Positions 45,882 through 53,028 of a stretch of DNA of 64,000 bases are shown piece after piece. The stretch comes from Streptomyces canus 299MFChir4.1. Lineage in GTDB: Bacteria; Actinomycetota; Actinomycetes; Streptomycetales; Streptomycetaceae. Positions within the stretch are counted from its first letter, which is position 1. Each line of letters begins with the position of its first letter. The stretch spans positions 1-64,000 of the forward strand of contig NZ_KB911613.1 of the NCBI RefSeq assembly GCF_000383615.1, read 5' to 3'. The notes under the pieces are model-generated. The model did no database searches, was not told the origin of the DNA, and saw only the letters and a program-made list of their open reading frames with translations. A program made the translations under genes and the position numbers.

Positions 45882-47665
45882 CGAGTGCGACGCGCCGTAC
45901 ACCGAAAATCGAGAACATCCTGCCGCTCACCCCGCTCCAGGAAGGACTGCTCTTCCACGCGGCGTACGACGACGCAGGCTCGGCCCTCTACAACGTGCAG
46001 GTGGCACTGGACCTGGAGGGGCGACTCGACGTGCCGGTGCTGCGCCGCTCGGTGGAGGCCGTCGTACGCCGCCATCCGACCCTGCGGGCGAGTTTTCGCC
46101 GCCGGACCGCCGGCGACACCGTGCAGGTGATCCAATCCGAGGTGGCCACGCCCTGGGAGGAGCACGACCTCACCGCCCTCCCGGACGGCGAACTGTCCGC
46201 CGAGGTCGAGCGGATCACCCGGCGCGCACGCGCGGGCCGGTTCGACCTCGCGGCCGCCCCACTGGTGCGCTTCACCCTGATCCGGCTCCGGGCCGACCGC
46301 TTCCGGATCGTGCTGACCAACCATCACATCGTGCTGGACGGCTGGTCCACCTCGCTGCTGCTGCGTGAGCTCTTCACCGTCTACGGCGTCGGCGGTGACG
46401 CCTCCGTCCTGCCGCCGGCGGTCTCCCCCCAGACGTTCTTCGCGTGGCGCGGCGAGCAGGAGGCACCCGCCGCCCGAGAGGCGTGGCGAGCGGCGCTGAG
46501 CGGCCTCGCGGAAGCGACCAGGGTGGCGCCGTACGCCGACAGTCACACGGCCACGGCGACGGAGCAGATCGTCCTCACCGTCCCCGAGGACCTCACCGCC
46601 GCCGTCACAGAGCGGGCCCGGCGGCTGGGGGTCACCCTCAACACCGTGGTGCAGGGCACCTGGGGCCTGCTCCTGTCCCGGCTCACCGGCGCCGACGACG
46701 TCGTGTTCGGGACGACGGTGTCCGGCCGGGCCCCGGAGCTGCCCGATGTCGAGTCGGTGGTCGGCATGCTCGTCAACACGGTGCCGGTGCGCGTCCGCAC
46801 GGACCGCGCGGAGACCCTCGCCGCGCTGTACACCCGGCTCCAGGAGGAGCAGTCCAGGCTGGTCGCTCATCACCATCTGGGGCTGACCGAGATCCAGAGC
46901 CTCGCGGACATCGACGGCGAACTCTTCGACACGCTCGTCGTGTTCGAGAACTATCCGGTCGACAGGGCGGTCGACACCGTCGGGGGCGTCCGGGTGGCGG
47001 GAACCGAGGCGCACAACACCGTCCACTACCCGTTGAGCCTGCTCGCCCATCCCGGTGAGCGGCTCGTGCTCCACCTCGGCCACCGGCCGGACGTCATCAC
47101 CGGCACCGCCGCCCGGCGCATCGGGGACCGCGTCCTGCGGCTGCTGCGCCTGTTCGCCGACGCGGCGGCCGACATCCGCGTCGACGGCATCGACCTGCTG
47201 GGCGAGGACGAGCACAGCCTCCTCGTGGAGTGGAACGACACGGCCCGGCCGGTACCGCGCCGCTCCGTCGCCGAACTGTTCGCCGCCCAGGCCGCCGCCA
47301 CCCCCGACAACACCGCGGTCCGCTACGGCGGCCTGACCACCACCTACCGGGAACTGGACGACCGGGCGGAGCGGCTGGCGACCGACCTGACGGGGCGGGG
47401 CATCGGCCCCGAGGACATCGTCGCCCTCGCGATGCCGCGGTCGACCGAGATGGTCGTGTCCCTCCTCGCGGTCCTCAAGGCGGGCGCGGCCTATCTGCCC
47501 ATCGACCCCGCCTATCCGAGCGAACGCATCGAGTTCATGCTCGCCGACGCGCGACCCGTCCTGCTCATCACCACGTCCGACACCGCCGGACGTCTCGGCA
47601 CTCGTACCGGCACCGCTCGGCTCCTCGTCGACGGTCCGCGCGCAACGGAAGGCATCCCGCGATGA
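45878..47665 (+). CDS. aryB: NRPS AryB: C plus N-terminal part of the glycine adenylation domain
   Basis: A 595-residue protein. Residues ~10-440 are a complete condensation domain of the type that accepts a D-residue donor (NILPLTPLQEGLLFH, NHHIVLDGWS at ~148), matching the D-Ala made by AryA. From ~455 an adenylation domain begins with A1 (TTYRELDDRAERLA) and A2 (SLLAVLKAGAAYLPIDPAYP), then stops with a normal TGA about 25 residues before where A3 should be. The absent remainder is the beginning of AryD. This is not a random truncation: the stop overlaps the glycosyltransferase start as ATGA, and the cut is in a surface linker. The GTG start overlaps the aryA stop (GTGA). Working alone it could condense but not activate glycine. 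Confidence 0.88.
   Translation: MTSATRRTPKIENILPLTPLQEGLLFHAAYDDAGSALYNVQVALDLEGRLDVPVLRRSVEAVVRRHPTLRASFRRRTAGDTVQVIQSEVATPWEEHDLTALPDGELSAEVERITRRARAGRFDLAAAPLVRFTLIRLRADRFRIVLTNHHIVLDGWSTSLLLRELFTVYGVGGDASVLPPAVSPQTFFAWRGEQEAPAAREAWRAALSGLAEATRVAPYADSHTATATEQIVLTVPEDLTAAVTERARRLGVTLNTVVQGTWGLLLSRLTGADDVVFGTTVSGRAPELPDVESVVGMLVNTVPVRVRTDRAETLAALYTRLQEEQSRLVAHHHLGLTEIQSLADIDGELFDTLVVFENYPVDRAVDTVGGVRVAGTEAHNTVHYPLSLLAHPGERLVLHLGHRPDVITGTAARRIGDRVLRLLRLFADAAADIRVDGIDLLGEDEHSLLVEWNDTARPVPRRSVAELFAAQAAATPDNTAVRYGGLTTTYRELDDRAERLATDLTGRGIGPEDIVALAMPRSTEMVVSLLAVLKAGAAYLPIDPAYPSERIEFMLADARPVLLITTSDTAGRLGTRTGTARLLVDGPRATEGIPR
47240..47662 (+). other. N-terminal part of the split glycine adenylation domain (A1-A2)
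   Basis: Last ~140 residues of AryB, from the linker after the condensation domain to the stop codon. It carries A1 and A2 only. Joined to the first ~370 residues of AryD it would make one complete adenylation domain with no core missing or duplicated. Confidence 0.9.
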
Positions 47666-48810
47666 GAGTCCTGTCCATGGCAGCCCCGGGCTCGGGACTG
47701 TACCTGCCCACCGTGCCTCTCGCCTGGGCCCTGCGGGCCGCCGGGCACGAGGTCTTGGTCGCCAACAACGCCCAGGCGGCGCGGACCCTGGTCGCCGCCG
47801 GTCTCCCGGCAGTCGACGTGTGCCCGGGCCGTGACGTGTTCGCCGAGTTCATGGAGGCGAGCCGGGCGATCCATCTGACTCCGCCGGGCGAGCCCAGGCC
47901 CCGGCGCGGCGGTCTGGGTCTGTTCGGGGAAGAGATGGCCGCGGGTCTGCTGGCCCTCGCCCGGGAGTTCCGCCCGGATCTCGTGCTGTCCACCCTGGAG
48001 CAGGGCGCAGGGCCCCTGGTCGCGGCCACCCTGGGCGTGCCCCTCGTCGAGCAGAGCGTGCGGCTGGCCTGGGCGGGCGGTGACGAACAGGCCGTCGGCT
48101 ACCGCAAATCCATCGCCGAGTACCTGGAGCCCACGAGGGCCGCACTGGGGGTCGCCGAACCGGCCGTTGCGACCGCCGTCATCGACATACGCCCCCCGAG
48201 CATGGGCGGCCGCGACAGCGCCACCGAGTGGCTGATGCGTTGTGTGCCGTACAACGAGAGCCGTCTGCTGCCCGAGTGGCTGCTGTCGGCGCCGGCCCGG
48301 CCCCGGGTCTGTCTCACCCTGGGCAGTGTGCTGCCGCTGTCCGGTGAACTCGGTGAGCTGAGCACGTTCCTGGACCGGTGCGGGGCTCTCGACCTGGACG
48401 TGGTGCTCGCGATGGGGGAGGAGCAGGCGGCGGCGCTCGGCCCGGTGCCCGCCAACGTCCGGGTGGCCGGGTGGGTTCCGCTCAGCGCCCTGCTGCCGAG
48501 CTGCTCGGCCATCGTCCACCACGGAGGGGCCGGCACCTCGCTGACGGCACTCGTCCACGGCGTACCGCAGCTGGTGCTGCCGCGCATGGCCGACCAGCCG
48601 GCCAACGCGGCCGTCGTCGCGGCCCGGGGAGCCGGGCTGACCCTCGCTCCCGAGGAGACGGACGCGGCTTCCGTCGAGGCGGCGCTGCTGCGGCTGCTCC
48701 AGGAGACCGGCCCGGCGCGGGTCGCGCGCGAAGTGAGGGCGGAGATCGCGGCACAGCCCAGCCCGGCCGATCTCGTGGTGCGGCTCGAGTCATTGGCCGG
48801 GAGGGCCTGA
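47662..48810 (+). CDS. GT-B glycosyltransferase (macrolide/EryCIII-like family)
   Basis: A 382-residue GT1-type enzyme. The N-terminal acceptor domain opens with MAAPGSGLYLPTVPLAWALRA and AAGHEVLVA; the C-terminal nucleotide-sugar domain carries PRVCLTLGSVLP and the donor-binding VHHGGAGTSLTALVHGVPQ (HGGAGT) followed by MADQPANA. Start ATG overlaps the aryB stop by four bases, so it is the third gene of the aryA operon. Glycosylated arylomycins with a deoxyhexose on the Hpg phenol are known, and this enzyme is the obvious candidate for that step. No sugar-nucleotide genes are nearby, so the donor (for example dTDP-rhamnose) must come from elsewhere. Confidence 0.88.
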   Translation: MRVLSMAAPGSGLYLPTVPLAWALRAAGHEVLVANNAQAARTLVAAGLPAVDVCPGRDVFAEFMEASRAIHLTPPGEPRPRRGGLGLFGEEMAAGLLALAREFRPDLVLSTLEQGAGPLVAATLGVPLVEQSVRLAWAGGDEQAVGYRKSIAEYLEPTRAALGVAEPAVATAVIDIRPPSMGGRDSATEWLMRCVPYNESRLLPEWLLSAPARPRVCLTLGSVLPLSGELGELSTFLDRCGALDLDVVLAMGEEQAAALGPVPANVRVAGWVPLSALLPSCSAIVHHGGAGTSLTALVHGVPQLVLPRMADQPANAAVVAARGAGLTLAPEETDAASVEAALLRLLQETGPARVAREVRAEIAAQPSPADLVVRLESLAGRA

Positions 48811-48829
48811 GAGCGCAGGTGTATTTCTT

Positions 48830-48867
48830 CGCGGCCAAATGACGCCGTGGCACGGCGTTTGGCCGCG
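48830..48867 (+). terminator. Terminator after the aryA-aryB-glycosyltransferase operon
   Basis: Arms CGCGGCCAAA and TTTGGCCGCG pair perfectly (10 bp) around an inner CGCCGT/ACGGCG stem with a GGC loop; ACTTTCTT follows, an unusually good T-rich tail for Streptomyces. It lies 20 nt past the glycosyltransferase stop and marks the end of the arylomycin cluster. The ~190 nt that follow (to 49059) are A/T-richer and hold no gene. Confidence 0.75.
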
Positions 48868-49059
48868 ACTTTCTTGTCGTATGACTTCGGGAGGTGCATG
48901 TTTTGTACCCCTCCTGTGAAGGTCACGTGGTGGAGCGTCTTGCGTCGCAGCTCGCTCCAAGAGCGTGCCACCTGCGGTAACGCGATCTCGAGGAGCTTTT
49001 CGCTATCGCGACTGAATTCCTTCTCCCATGTTCGGTGGAAACGAGTTAACTTCGGCGAC

Positions 49060-49995
49060 ATGAGATTGCAACGGGGGAGAAGGAACCAGGCGTGGAAGCA
49101 GGTACTAAGCACCGAAGAAGGCGGGGAATTCCTCGCAGAGAAGTTACCGGCGCGTATGAGAGGAGTGCTCGTCCTCGCCGCTCTGCCGGGCGCACTCGGC
49201 CTGCTCGGCGTGCTTCCGCGGCCCACCCAACTCGACCTCGCCGTCACCGCGTCCGTCGTCCTGTGTGTCCTGGCCCTCATGGGACAGGCCTGGGGCAGAT
49301 ACCCGCGGTGGCGTCGGGAACCTTCCACCGGGACGCCCGAGTCCCCGCCCGCCCTCGGCGAACGGCTGGTCGCCGCGCGGGAGGACGAGCGCAACCGACT
49401 GCGGGACGACCTGCACGACAGCCTCGGCCCGGCGCTGGCGAGCATCAGACTCCGTCTCGACGTCGCCGCCGAGCGGGTCGCCCAGCCGGCCACCCGCCAG
49501 CTCATCCTGGACGCGGCGGCCGAGACCTCGCGCACCGTCGACGACATGCGGCGCATCATCGACGACCTGCGTCCGCCGGAACTGGAGAGCGAGGGCCTCG
49601 AAGGCGCCCTGCTGAAACTCGTGCACCGGGCCGGCGTCGGCGGCGAACTGGCGGTGCACGCCCAACTGCCGTCACCCGGAACCGCGCGGGAGCTCACCTT
49701 CGCCACCGAGCTCGCCGTCTTCCGCATCGCGGGCGAGGCCCTCACGAACGTCGTACGGCACGCGCGGGCCCGCACCGCCACCGTACGGCTGACCGAGCAC
49801 GACGAGGGCATCGTCCTGGAGGTGACCGACGACGGTGTCGGTCCGCCCGTCGGCAAGGCCCGCCGGCGCGGTGTCGGTCTCGCCTCCATGGCCCGCCGGG
49901 CCGAGGAGGTGGGCGGCCGCTGCGAGGTACTGCCCCGGCCCGACGGCCGACCCGGAACCCTCGTCCGCGTGACCCTCCCCCGGAGCGAAGCGTGA
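49060..49995 (+). CDS. Sensor histidine kinase (NarL-type system) at the lasso-cluster start
   Basis: From ATG 49060 it encodes 311 residues: two membrane segments (~34-52 and ~60-77), the dimerisation/phosphoacceptor helix LRDDLHDSLGPALASIRL with H119, then a HATPase_c domain with ELAVFRIAGEALTNVVRHA (N box) and VTDDGVGPP / RGVGLASM. The extracytoplasmic part is only a short loop, so it probably senses within the membrane, as expected for an envelope-stress or peptide sensor. The start is uncertain: 49156 is an alternative, and ATG 49060 has no ribosome site but could be leaderless, with TAACTT about 12 nt upstream. If 49060 is right, codon 29 is TTA. The stop overlaps the regulator gene start (GTGA). 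Confidence 0.75.
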   Translation: MRLQRGRRNQAWKQVLSTEEGGEFLAEKLPARMRGVLVLAALPGALGLLGVLPRPTQLDLAVTASVVLCVLALMGQAWGRYPRWRREPSTGTPESPPALGERLVAAREDERNRLRDDLHDSLGPALASIRLRLDVAAERVAQPATRQLILDAAAETSRTVDDMRRIIDDLRPPELESEGLEGALLKLVHRAGVGGELAVHAQLPSPGTARELTFATELAVFRIAGEALTNVVRHARARTATVRLTEHDEGIVLEVTDDGVGPPVGKARRRGVGLASMARRAEEVGGRCEVLPRPDGRPGTLVRVTLPRSEA

Positions 49996-50654
49996 CCATA
50001 CGTGTGTTCGTGGTGGACGACCATCCGCTGTTCCGCGCCGGTGTGCGGCTGGCCACGGAGGACGTCGAGGACCTCGAGGTGGTGGGCGAGGCGGAGAGCG
50101 CCGAGGAGGCCGTACGCGCCCTCGTGCACGAACGCGTGCGCGCCGACGTGGTCCTGATGGACGTACAGATGCCGGACGCCTCCGGGATCTCCGTGGTCGC
50201 GGCCATCACCGCCGCCCAGCACCTCGGTACCGAGAGACCCAGGGTGCTCATGATGTCCATGTCGGACGACGACGACATGGTCGTCGCGGCCCTGCGCGCG
50301 GGCGCTCACGGCTATCTCGTCAAAGGAGCGCCCAGGGCCGAACTCGTCGGGGCGCTGCGCACCGTCGCCCGCAAGGGCGCGGTGTTCAGTCCCGCCGTGG
50401 CCGCGCGGATGAGCAGTTACTTCTCCGCGGTGCACGAGTTGCCCGGCCGGGCGGCCTTTCCGCAACTGACCGAACGCGAACGGGAGATCCTCGACCTGAT
50501 CGCCCGCGGCTACACCAACCGGCGGATCGCCCGCGAGCTGGTGCTGGCCGAGAAGACCGTCCGCAACCACGTGTCCCACGTCTTCGCCAAGATCCAGGTC
50601 ACCGACCGGGCAGCCGCCGTGGTCAGGGCCCGGGACGCGGGTCTGGGCTCGTGA
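49992..50654 (+). CDS. NarL/FixJ-type response regulator
   Basis: A 220-residue regulator: receiver domain with VVDDHPLFRAG, phosphoacceptor D57 in VVLMDVQMPDASG, and Lys in YLVKGAPRAE; C-terminal LuxR-type helix-turn-helix with LTEREREILDLIARGYTNRRI and VLAEKTVRNHVSHVFAKI. It is coupled to the kinase by a 4-nt overlap and lies directly upstream of the first lasso precursor promoter, so the duplicated promoter block in front of both precursor genes is its most likely target. Confidence 0.9.
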   Translation: MTIRVFVVDDHPLFRAGVRLATEDVEDLEVVGEAESAEEAVRALVHERVRADVVLMDVQMPDASGISVVAAITAAQHLGTERPRVLMMSMSDDDDMVVAALRAGAHGYLVKGAPRAELVGALRTVARKGAVFSPAVAARMSSYFSAVHELPGRAAFPQLTEREREILDLIARGYTNRRIARELVLAEKTVRNHVSHVFAKIQVTDRAAAVVRARDAGLGS

Positions 50655-50679
50655 TCCCGCCCCGCCCACGCCGGTGCGG

Positions 50680-50735
50680 GACCGGGTCGGGCCCGTGGCC
50701 CCGGGAGCCCGGGACGACGGGAGTCCTACGTTGGC
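50680..50735 (+). promoter_or_regulatory. Promoter block of lasso precursor 1 (copy 1 of a duplicated element)
   Basis: About 40 of 54 positions match, without gaps, the block at 52897-52952 upstream of precursor 2. The shared core is GGAGCCCGGGACG, then CGGG, then CCTAC, G or C, TTG. A -10-like TACGTT lies at 50727-50732. No TTGACA-like -35 is present, pointing to activator dependence. Confidence 0.6.
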
Positions 50736-50746
50736 GAGGCGAACGC

Positions 50747-50782
50747 GGGGCGGGCCGGCGGAAGCGACCGGCGGCCCGCCCC
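50747..50782 (+). promoter_or_regulatory. 5'-leader hairpin of lasso precursor 1
   Basis: Arms GGGGCGGGCC (50747-50756) and GGCCCGCCCC (50773-50782) form a perfect 10-bp stem with a 16-nt loop, between the predicted promoter and the ATG at 50815. It matches in position the long palindrome in the leader of precursor 2, though the sequences differ; possibly an mRNA stability or attenuation element. Confidence 0.5.
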
Positions 50783-50814
50783 GGGCCAATCCCCTAGGTA
50801 AGGACGGTGACCAC

Positions 50815-50937
50815 ATGGCCACGTACGACGAGTACGAGACCCCCGAGCTGGTCGAGGTCGGCGAGTTCTCCGAGCTGACCCTCGGCTGGGACAACCAGTG
50901 CGTCGACTGGTTCAATGGCGGCGCCTGGGTCTGCTGA
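50815..50937 (+). CDS. Lasso peptide precursor 1 (class III-like core)
   Basis: A 40-residue precursor. The leader (23 residues) has the actinobacterial recognition pattern YxxPxLxxxGxF (YETPELVEVGEF) and Thr at -2. Predicted core: GWDNQCVDWFNGGAWVC. Gly1 would be joined to the side chain of Asp8 to make an 8-residue ring; Cys6 in the ring and Cys17 at the C-terminus could form one ring-to-tail disulfide, the defining trait of class III lasso peptides such as BI-32169. Bulky Trp9, Phe10 or Trp15 could serve as steric plugs. It lies far too short for routine gene callers but is supported by the conserved leader, its promoter block and the adjacent lasso enzymes. Confidence 0.92.
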   Translation: MATYDEYETPELVEVGEFSELTLGWDNQCVDWFNGGAWVC

Positions 50938-50986
50938 CCCGGCTTCACCACCTGTACCACACACCGGCCCTGACAGGCCGTTCCAC

Positions 50987-51038
50987 CCGGTGGCGGTGGA
51001 GGGGAACCCCCTGGGGAACTCCCCTCCGCCGCCACCGG
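50987..51038 (+). terminator. Hairpin after lasso precursor 1
   Basis: A long stem of about 20 bp (18 matched) between CCGGTGGCGGTGGAGGGG and the complementary stretch ending at 51038, with a roughly 12-nt loop. It lies 49 nt after the precursor stop and before the ABC gene, so it would keep precursor mRNA in excess over downstream genes. Confidence 0.65.
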
Positions 51039-51123
51039 CGCGTTCACGCCCGCCGGTTCGGTCCCGGGGATGACATCCTCCGGCCCGATGTGCGCGGCCG
51101 GGGTGCCCGCCATGGTGGGGATC

Positions 51124-52065
51124 ATGATTGAGGTACAGCGACTCACCAAACGGTACGGGGCCACCCTGGCCGTGGACGGGCTGTCGTTCACGGTCGAGCC
51201 AGGCCGTGTGACGGGCTTTCTGGGACCCAACGGGGCGGGCAAGTCCACCACCATGCGGACCATGATCGGGCTCGACCGGCCGACCTCCGGCCAGGTCCTG
51301 ATCGACGGCCGGTCCTACGCTCAGCTACGCCATCCGCTGTGCGAGGTGGGCGCGTTGCTCGAAGCCAGGGGTCTGCACGGTGGCCGCAGCGCCCGCGCGC
51401 ACCTGCTGGGCCTCGCCCGCAGCAACCGCATCCCCAAGCAGCGCGTGGACGAGGTCCTGGACACGGTCGGCCTCACCGACGCCGCCGACCGGCGCACCGC
51501 GGGCTTCTCCCTCGGCATGTCGCAGCGGCTCGGCGTGGCCTCCGCGCTCCTCGGCGACCCGCCCGTCCTGCTCCTGGACGAGCCGGTCAACGGACTCGAC
51601 CCCGAGGGCATTCTCTGGATCCGCGGGCTGATGAAGAAACTCGCCGCGGAAGGACGCACGGTCTTCGTCTCCAGCCATCTCATGAGCGAGATGGCGCTCA
51701 CCGCCGAGCACCTCATCGTCATCGGCCGGGGCAGACTCCTCGCCGACACCTCGGTCGAGCAGTTCATCGCCCGCAACTCCAACGCGTACATCCTCGTCCG
51801 CACCCCCGAACCCGAGCGCATGCGCGAGGTGCTCACCGAGGCCGGCATCCCCACCGACGACGGTCCCGACGGCACCCTCGAAGCGGTCGGCGCCTCCTCG
51901 GAGACGGTCGGCCGCCTCGCCTCCCGGCACGGCGTCACCGTCTACGAGATCAGCCCCCGCTCGGCCTCGCTGGAAGAGGCATTCATGCAACTCACCGCGG
52001 ACGCCGCCGAGTACCGCGCCGACAAGGCTGACCAGGCCGACGAGGCCGACGAGGAGGTGCGCTGA
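51124..52065 (+). CDS. ABC transporter ATPase (lasso immunity/export, system 1)
   Basis: A 313-residue ATPase of the bacitracin-transport (BcrA) type: Walker A FLGPNGAGKSTTMRTM (~33), Q loop region, signature LGMSQRLGVA (degenerate LSGGQ), Walker B VLLLDEPVNGLDPEG and switch His in FVSSHLMSEM. A C-terminal extension of ~90 residues ends in a highly acidic tail (ADEADEEVR). The start ATG 51124 fits the family N-terminus MIEVQRLTKRYG. It is followed after 2 nt by its permease. BcrA-type pairs commonly protect producers from membrane-active or cell-wall-active peptides, so immunity to the lasso peptide is likely. Confidence 0.85.
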   Translation: MIEVQRLTKRYGATLAVDGLSFTVEPGRVTGFLGPNGAGKSTTMRTMIGLDRPTSGQVLIDGRSYAQLRHPLCEVGALLEARGLHGGRSARAHLLGLARSNRIPKQRVDEVLDTVGLTDAADRRTAGFSLGMSQRLGVASALLGDPPVLLLDEPVNGLDPEGILWIRGLMKKLAAEGRTVFVSSHLMSEMALTAEHLIVIGRGRLLADTSVEQFIARNSNAYILVRTPEPERMREVLTEAGIPTDDGPDGTLEAVGASSETVGRLASRHGVTVYEISPRSASLEEAFMQLTADAAEYRADKADQADEADEEVR

Positions 52066-52067
52066 TC

Positions 52068-52838
52068 ATGCCGGACACCCGCGCGGCCATCGCGTTCGAA
52101 TGGACCAAGATCCGCAGTGTGCGCTCCTCTTTGTGGAGCCTCGTCCTGTGCTTCCTCACCAGCGTCCTCATCGCCCTGCTCTTCGGCTGGGTCCTGCGGG
52201 GCGCCTACGACGACATGAGCGCCCGGAGCAAGGCCGACTTCGACCCCGTCGGCTCCGGGTTCAACGGACTGCGGCTCGGGATGATCGCCCTGGTCTGCTT
52301 CGGGGTGCTCACGGTCACCGGTGAGTACAGCAGCGGCACCGTCCGCAGCTCGCTCGCGGCCGTCCCGCGGCGCGGGGTCTTCTACGCCGCCAAAATCCTC
52401 ACCGGTACCGGCATCGCCTTCGTGGCCTCGGTCGTGGTCGTCCTGGTCACCTTCTTCACGGCGCAGGCCGCGATCGGCTCCGACCACAACGCCGCCCTCA
52501 CCGACGACGGGGTGCTGCGCGCCGTCATCGGGTCGGTCCTCTACATGACTCTGCTGTGCGCCTTCTCAATGGGGCTGGCGACCGTGCTGCGCGGCTCCGC
52601 CCTCACCCTCGGCATCCTCGTGCCGCTGTTCTTCATGGTCTCCGAGATCCTCAACAACCTGCCCGGGGTGCAGAAGGCGGCCCAGTTCCTGCCCGACGCC
52701 GCCGGCGGGATCATCATGCGCCGGGAACCCCAGGACCACATGATCCTCACCGCCTGGAGCGGGATGGCGGTGCTCGCCGCGTGGGTGGCGCTGGCACTGC
52801 TGGGCGGATATCTGGCCCTGAAGCGGCGCGACGCCTGA
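52068..52838 (+). CDS. ABC-2 type permease (lasso system 1)
   Basis: A 256-residue membrane protein with six hydrophobic segments, including SLWSLVLCFLTSVLIALLFG, GLRLGMIALVCFGVLTVTGE, TGIAFVASVVVVLVTFFTA and a last one at WSGMAVLAAWVALALLGGYLA. The VTGEYSSGTVRSSLAAVPRR loop after helix 2 is characteristic of BcrB/ABC-2 permeases. Paired with the preceding ATPase with 2 nt between them. Predicted role: immunity or export of the lasso peptides. Confidence 0.85.
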   Translation: MPDTRAAIAFEWTKIRSVRSSLWSLVLCFLTSVLIALLFGWVLRGAYDDMSARSKADFDPVGSGFNGLRLGMIALVCFGVLTVTGEYSSGTVRSSLAAVPRRGVFYAAKILTGTGIAFVASVVVVLVTFFTAQAAIGSDHNAALTDDGVLRAVIGSVLYMTLLCAFSMGLATVLRGSALTLGILVPLFFMVSEILNNLPGVQKAAQFLPDAAGGIIMRREPQDHMILTAWSGMAVLAAWVALALLGGYLALKRRDA

Positions 52839-52896
52839 ACCGGCCCGTCGCCCGTCGCCCGTCGTACGGCGGTACGGCGCTTCGGCGGTATGGCAG

Positions 52897-52952
52897 GACC
52901 CAGTCGGGACGCCGCGCCCAGGAGCCCGGGACGGCGGGCTGCCTACCTTGTG
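52897..52952 (+). promoter_or_regulatory. Promoter block of lasso precursor 2 (copy 2 of the duplicated element)
   Basis: Aligns gap-free with 50680-50735, sharing GGAGCCCGGGACG and CCTAC plus TTG; -10-like TACCTT at 52944-52949. The distance from the block to the start codon is almost the same for both precursors (3 nt difference), so the unit promoter-leader-precursor appears to have been duplicated. Confidence 0.6.
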
Positions 52953-52962
52953 CGTGACCAGG

Positions 52963-53000
52963 GGTGCTGCTGCGGCGAGCCGGCTCGCCGCAGCAGCACC
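52963..53000 (+). repeat. 38-nt perfect palindrome in the leader of lasso precursor 2
   Basis: Left arm GGTGCTGCTGCGGCGAGCC, right arm its exact reverse complement, with no spacer. It lies 14 nt after the -10 element and 29 nt before the ATG, so the mRNA would begin with a very stable hairpin. It could be a protein-binding operator at the DNA level or a stabiliser/attenuator in RNA. No T-run follows. Confidence 0.75.
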
Positions 53001-53028
53001 TCACCGTCTGAGAAGAAGGATGGGAAAC

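Noticed and set aside
45878..47665. aryB as a frameshifted or degraded pseudogene
   Set aside because: The frame is intact with normal codon bias to the end, the stop overlaps the next start by 4 nt, and the missing part is present intact in AryD. A continuation of the A domain was looked for downstream in the other frames and is absent because the glycosyltransferase begins at once.
14982..48810. Vancomycin-type glycopeptide or CDA-like lipopeptide cluster, suggested by the Hpg genes
   Set aside because: Only one Hpg module, six modules in all, one P450, no halogenase, no Dpg genes and no X domain; the residue order matches arylomycin instead.
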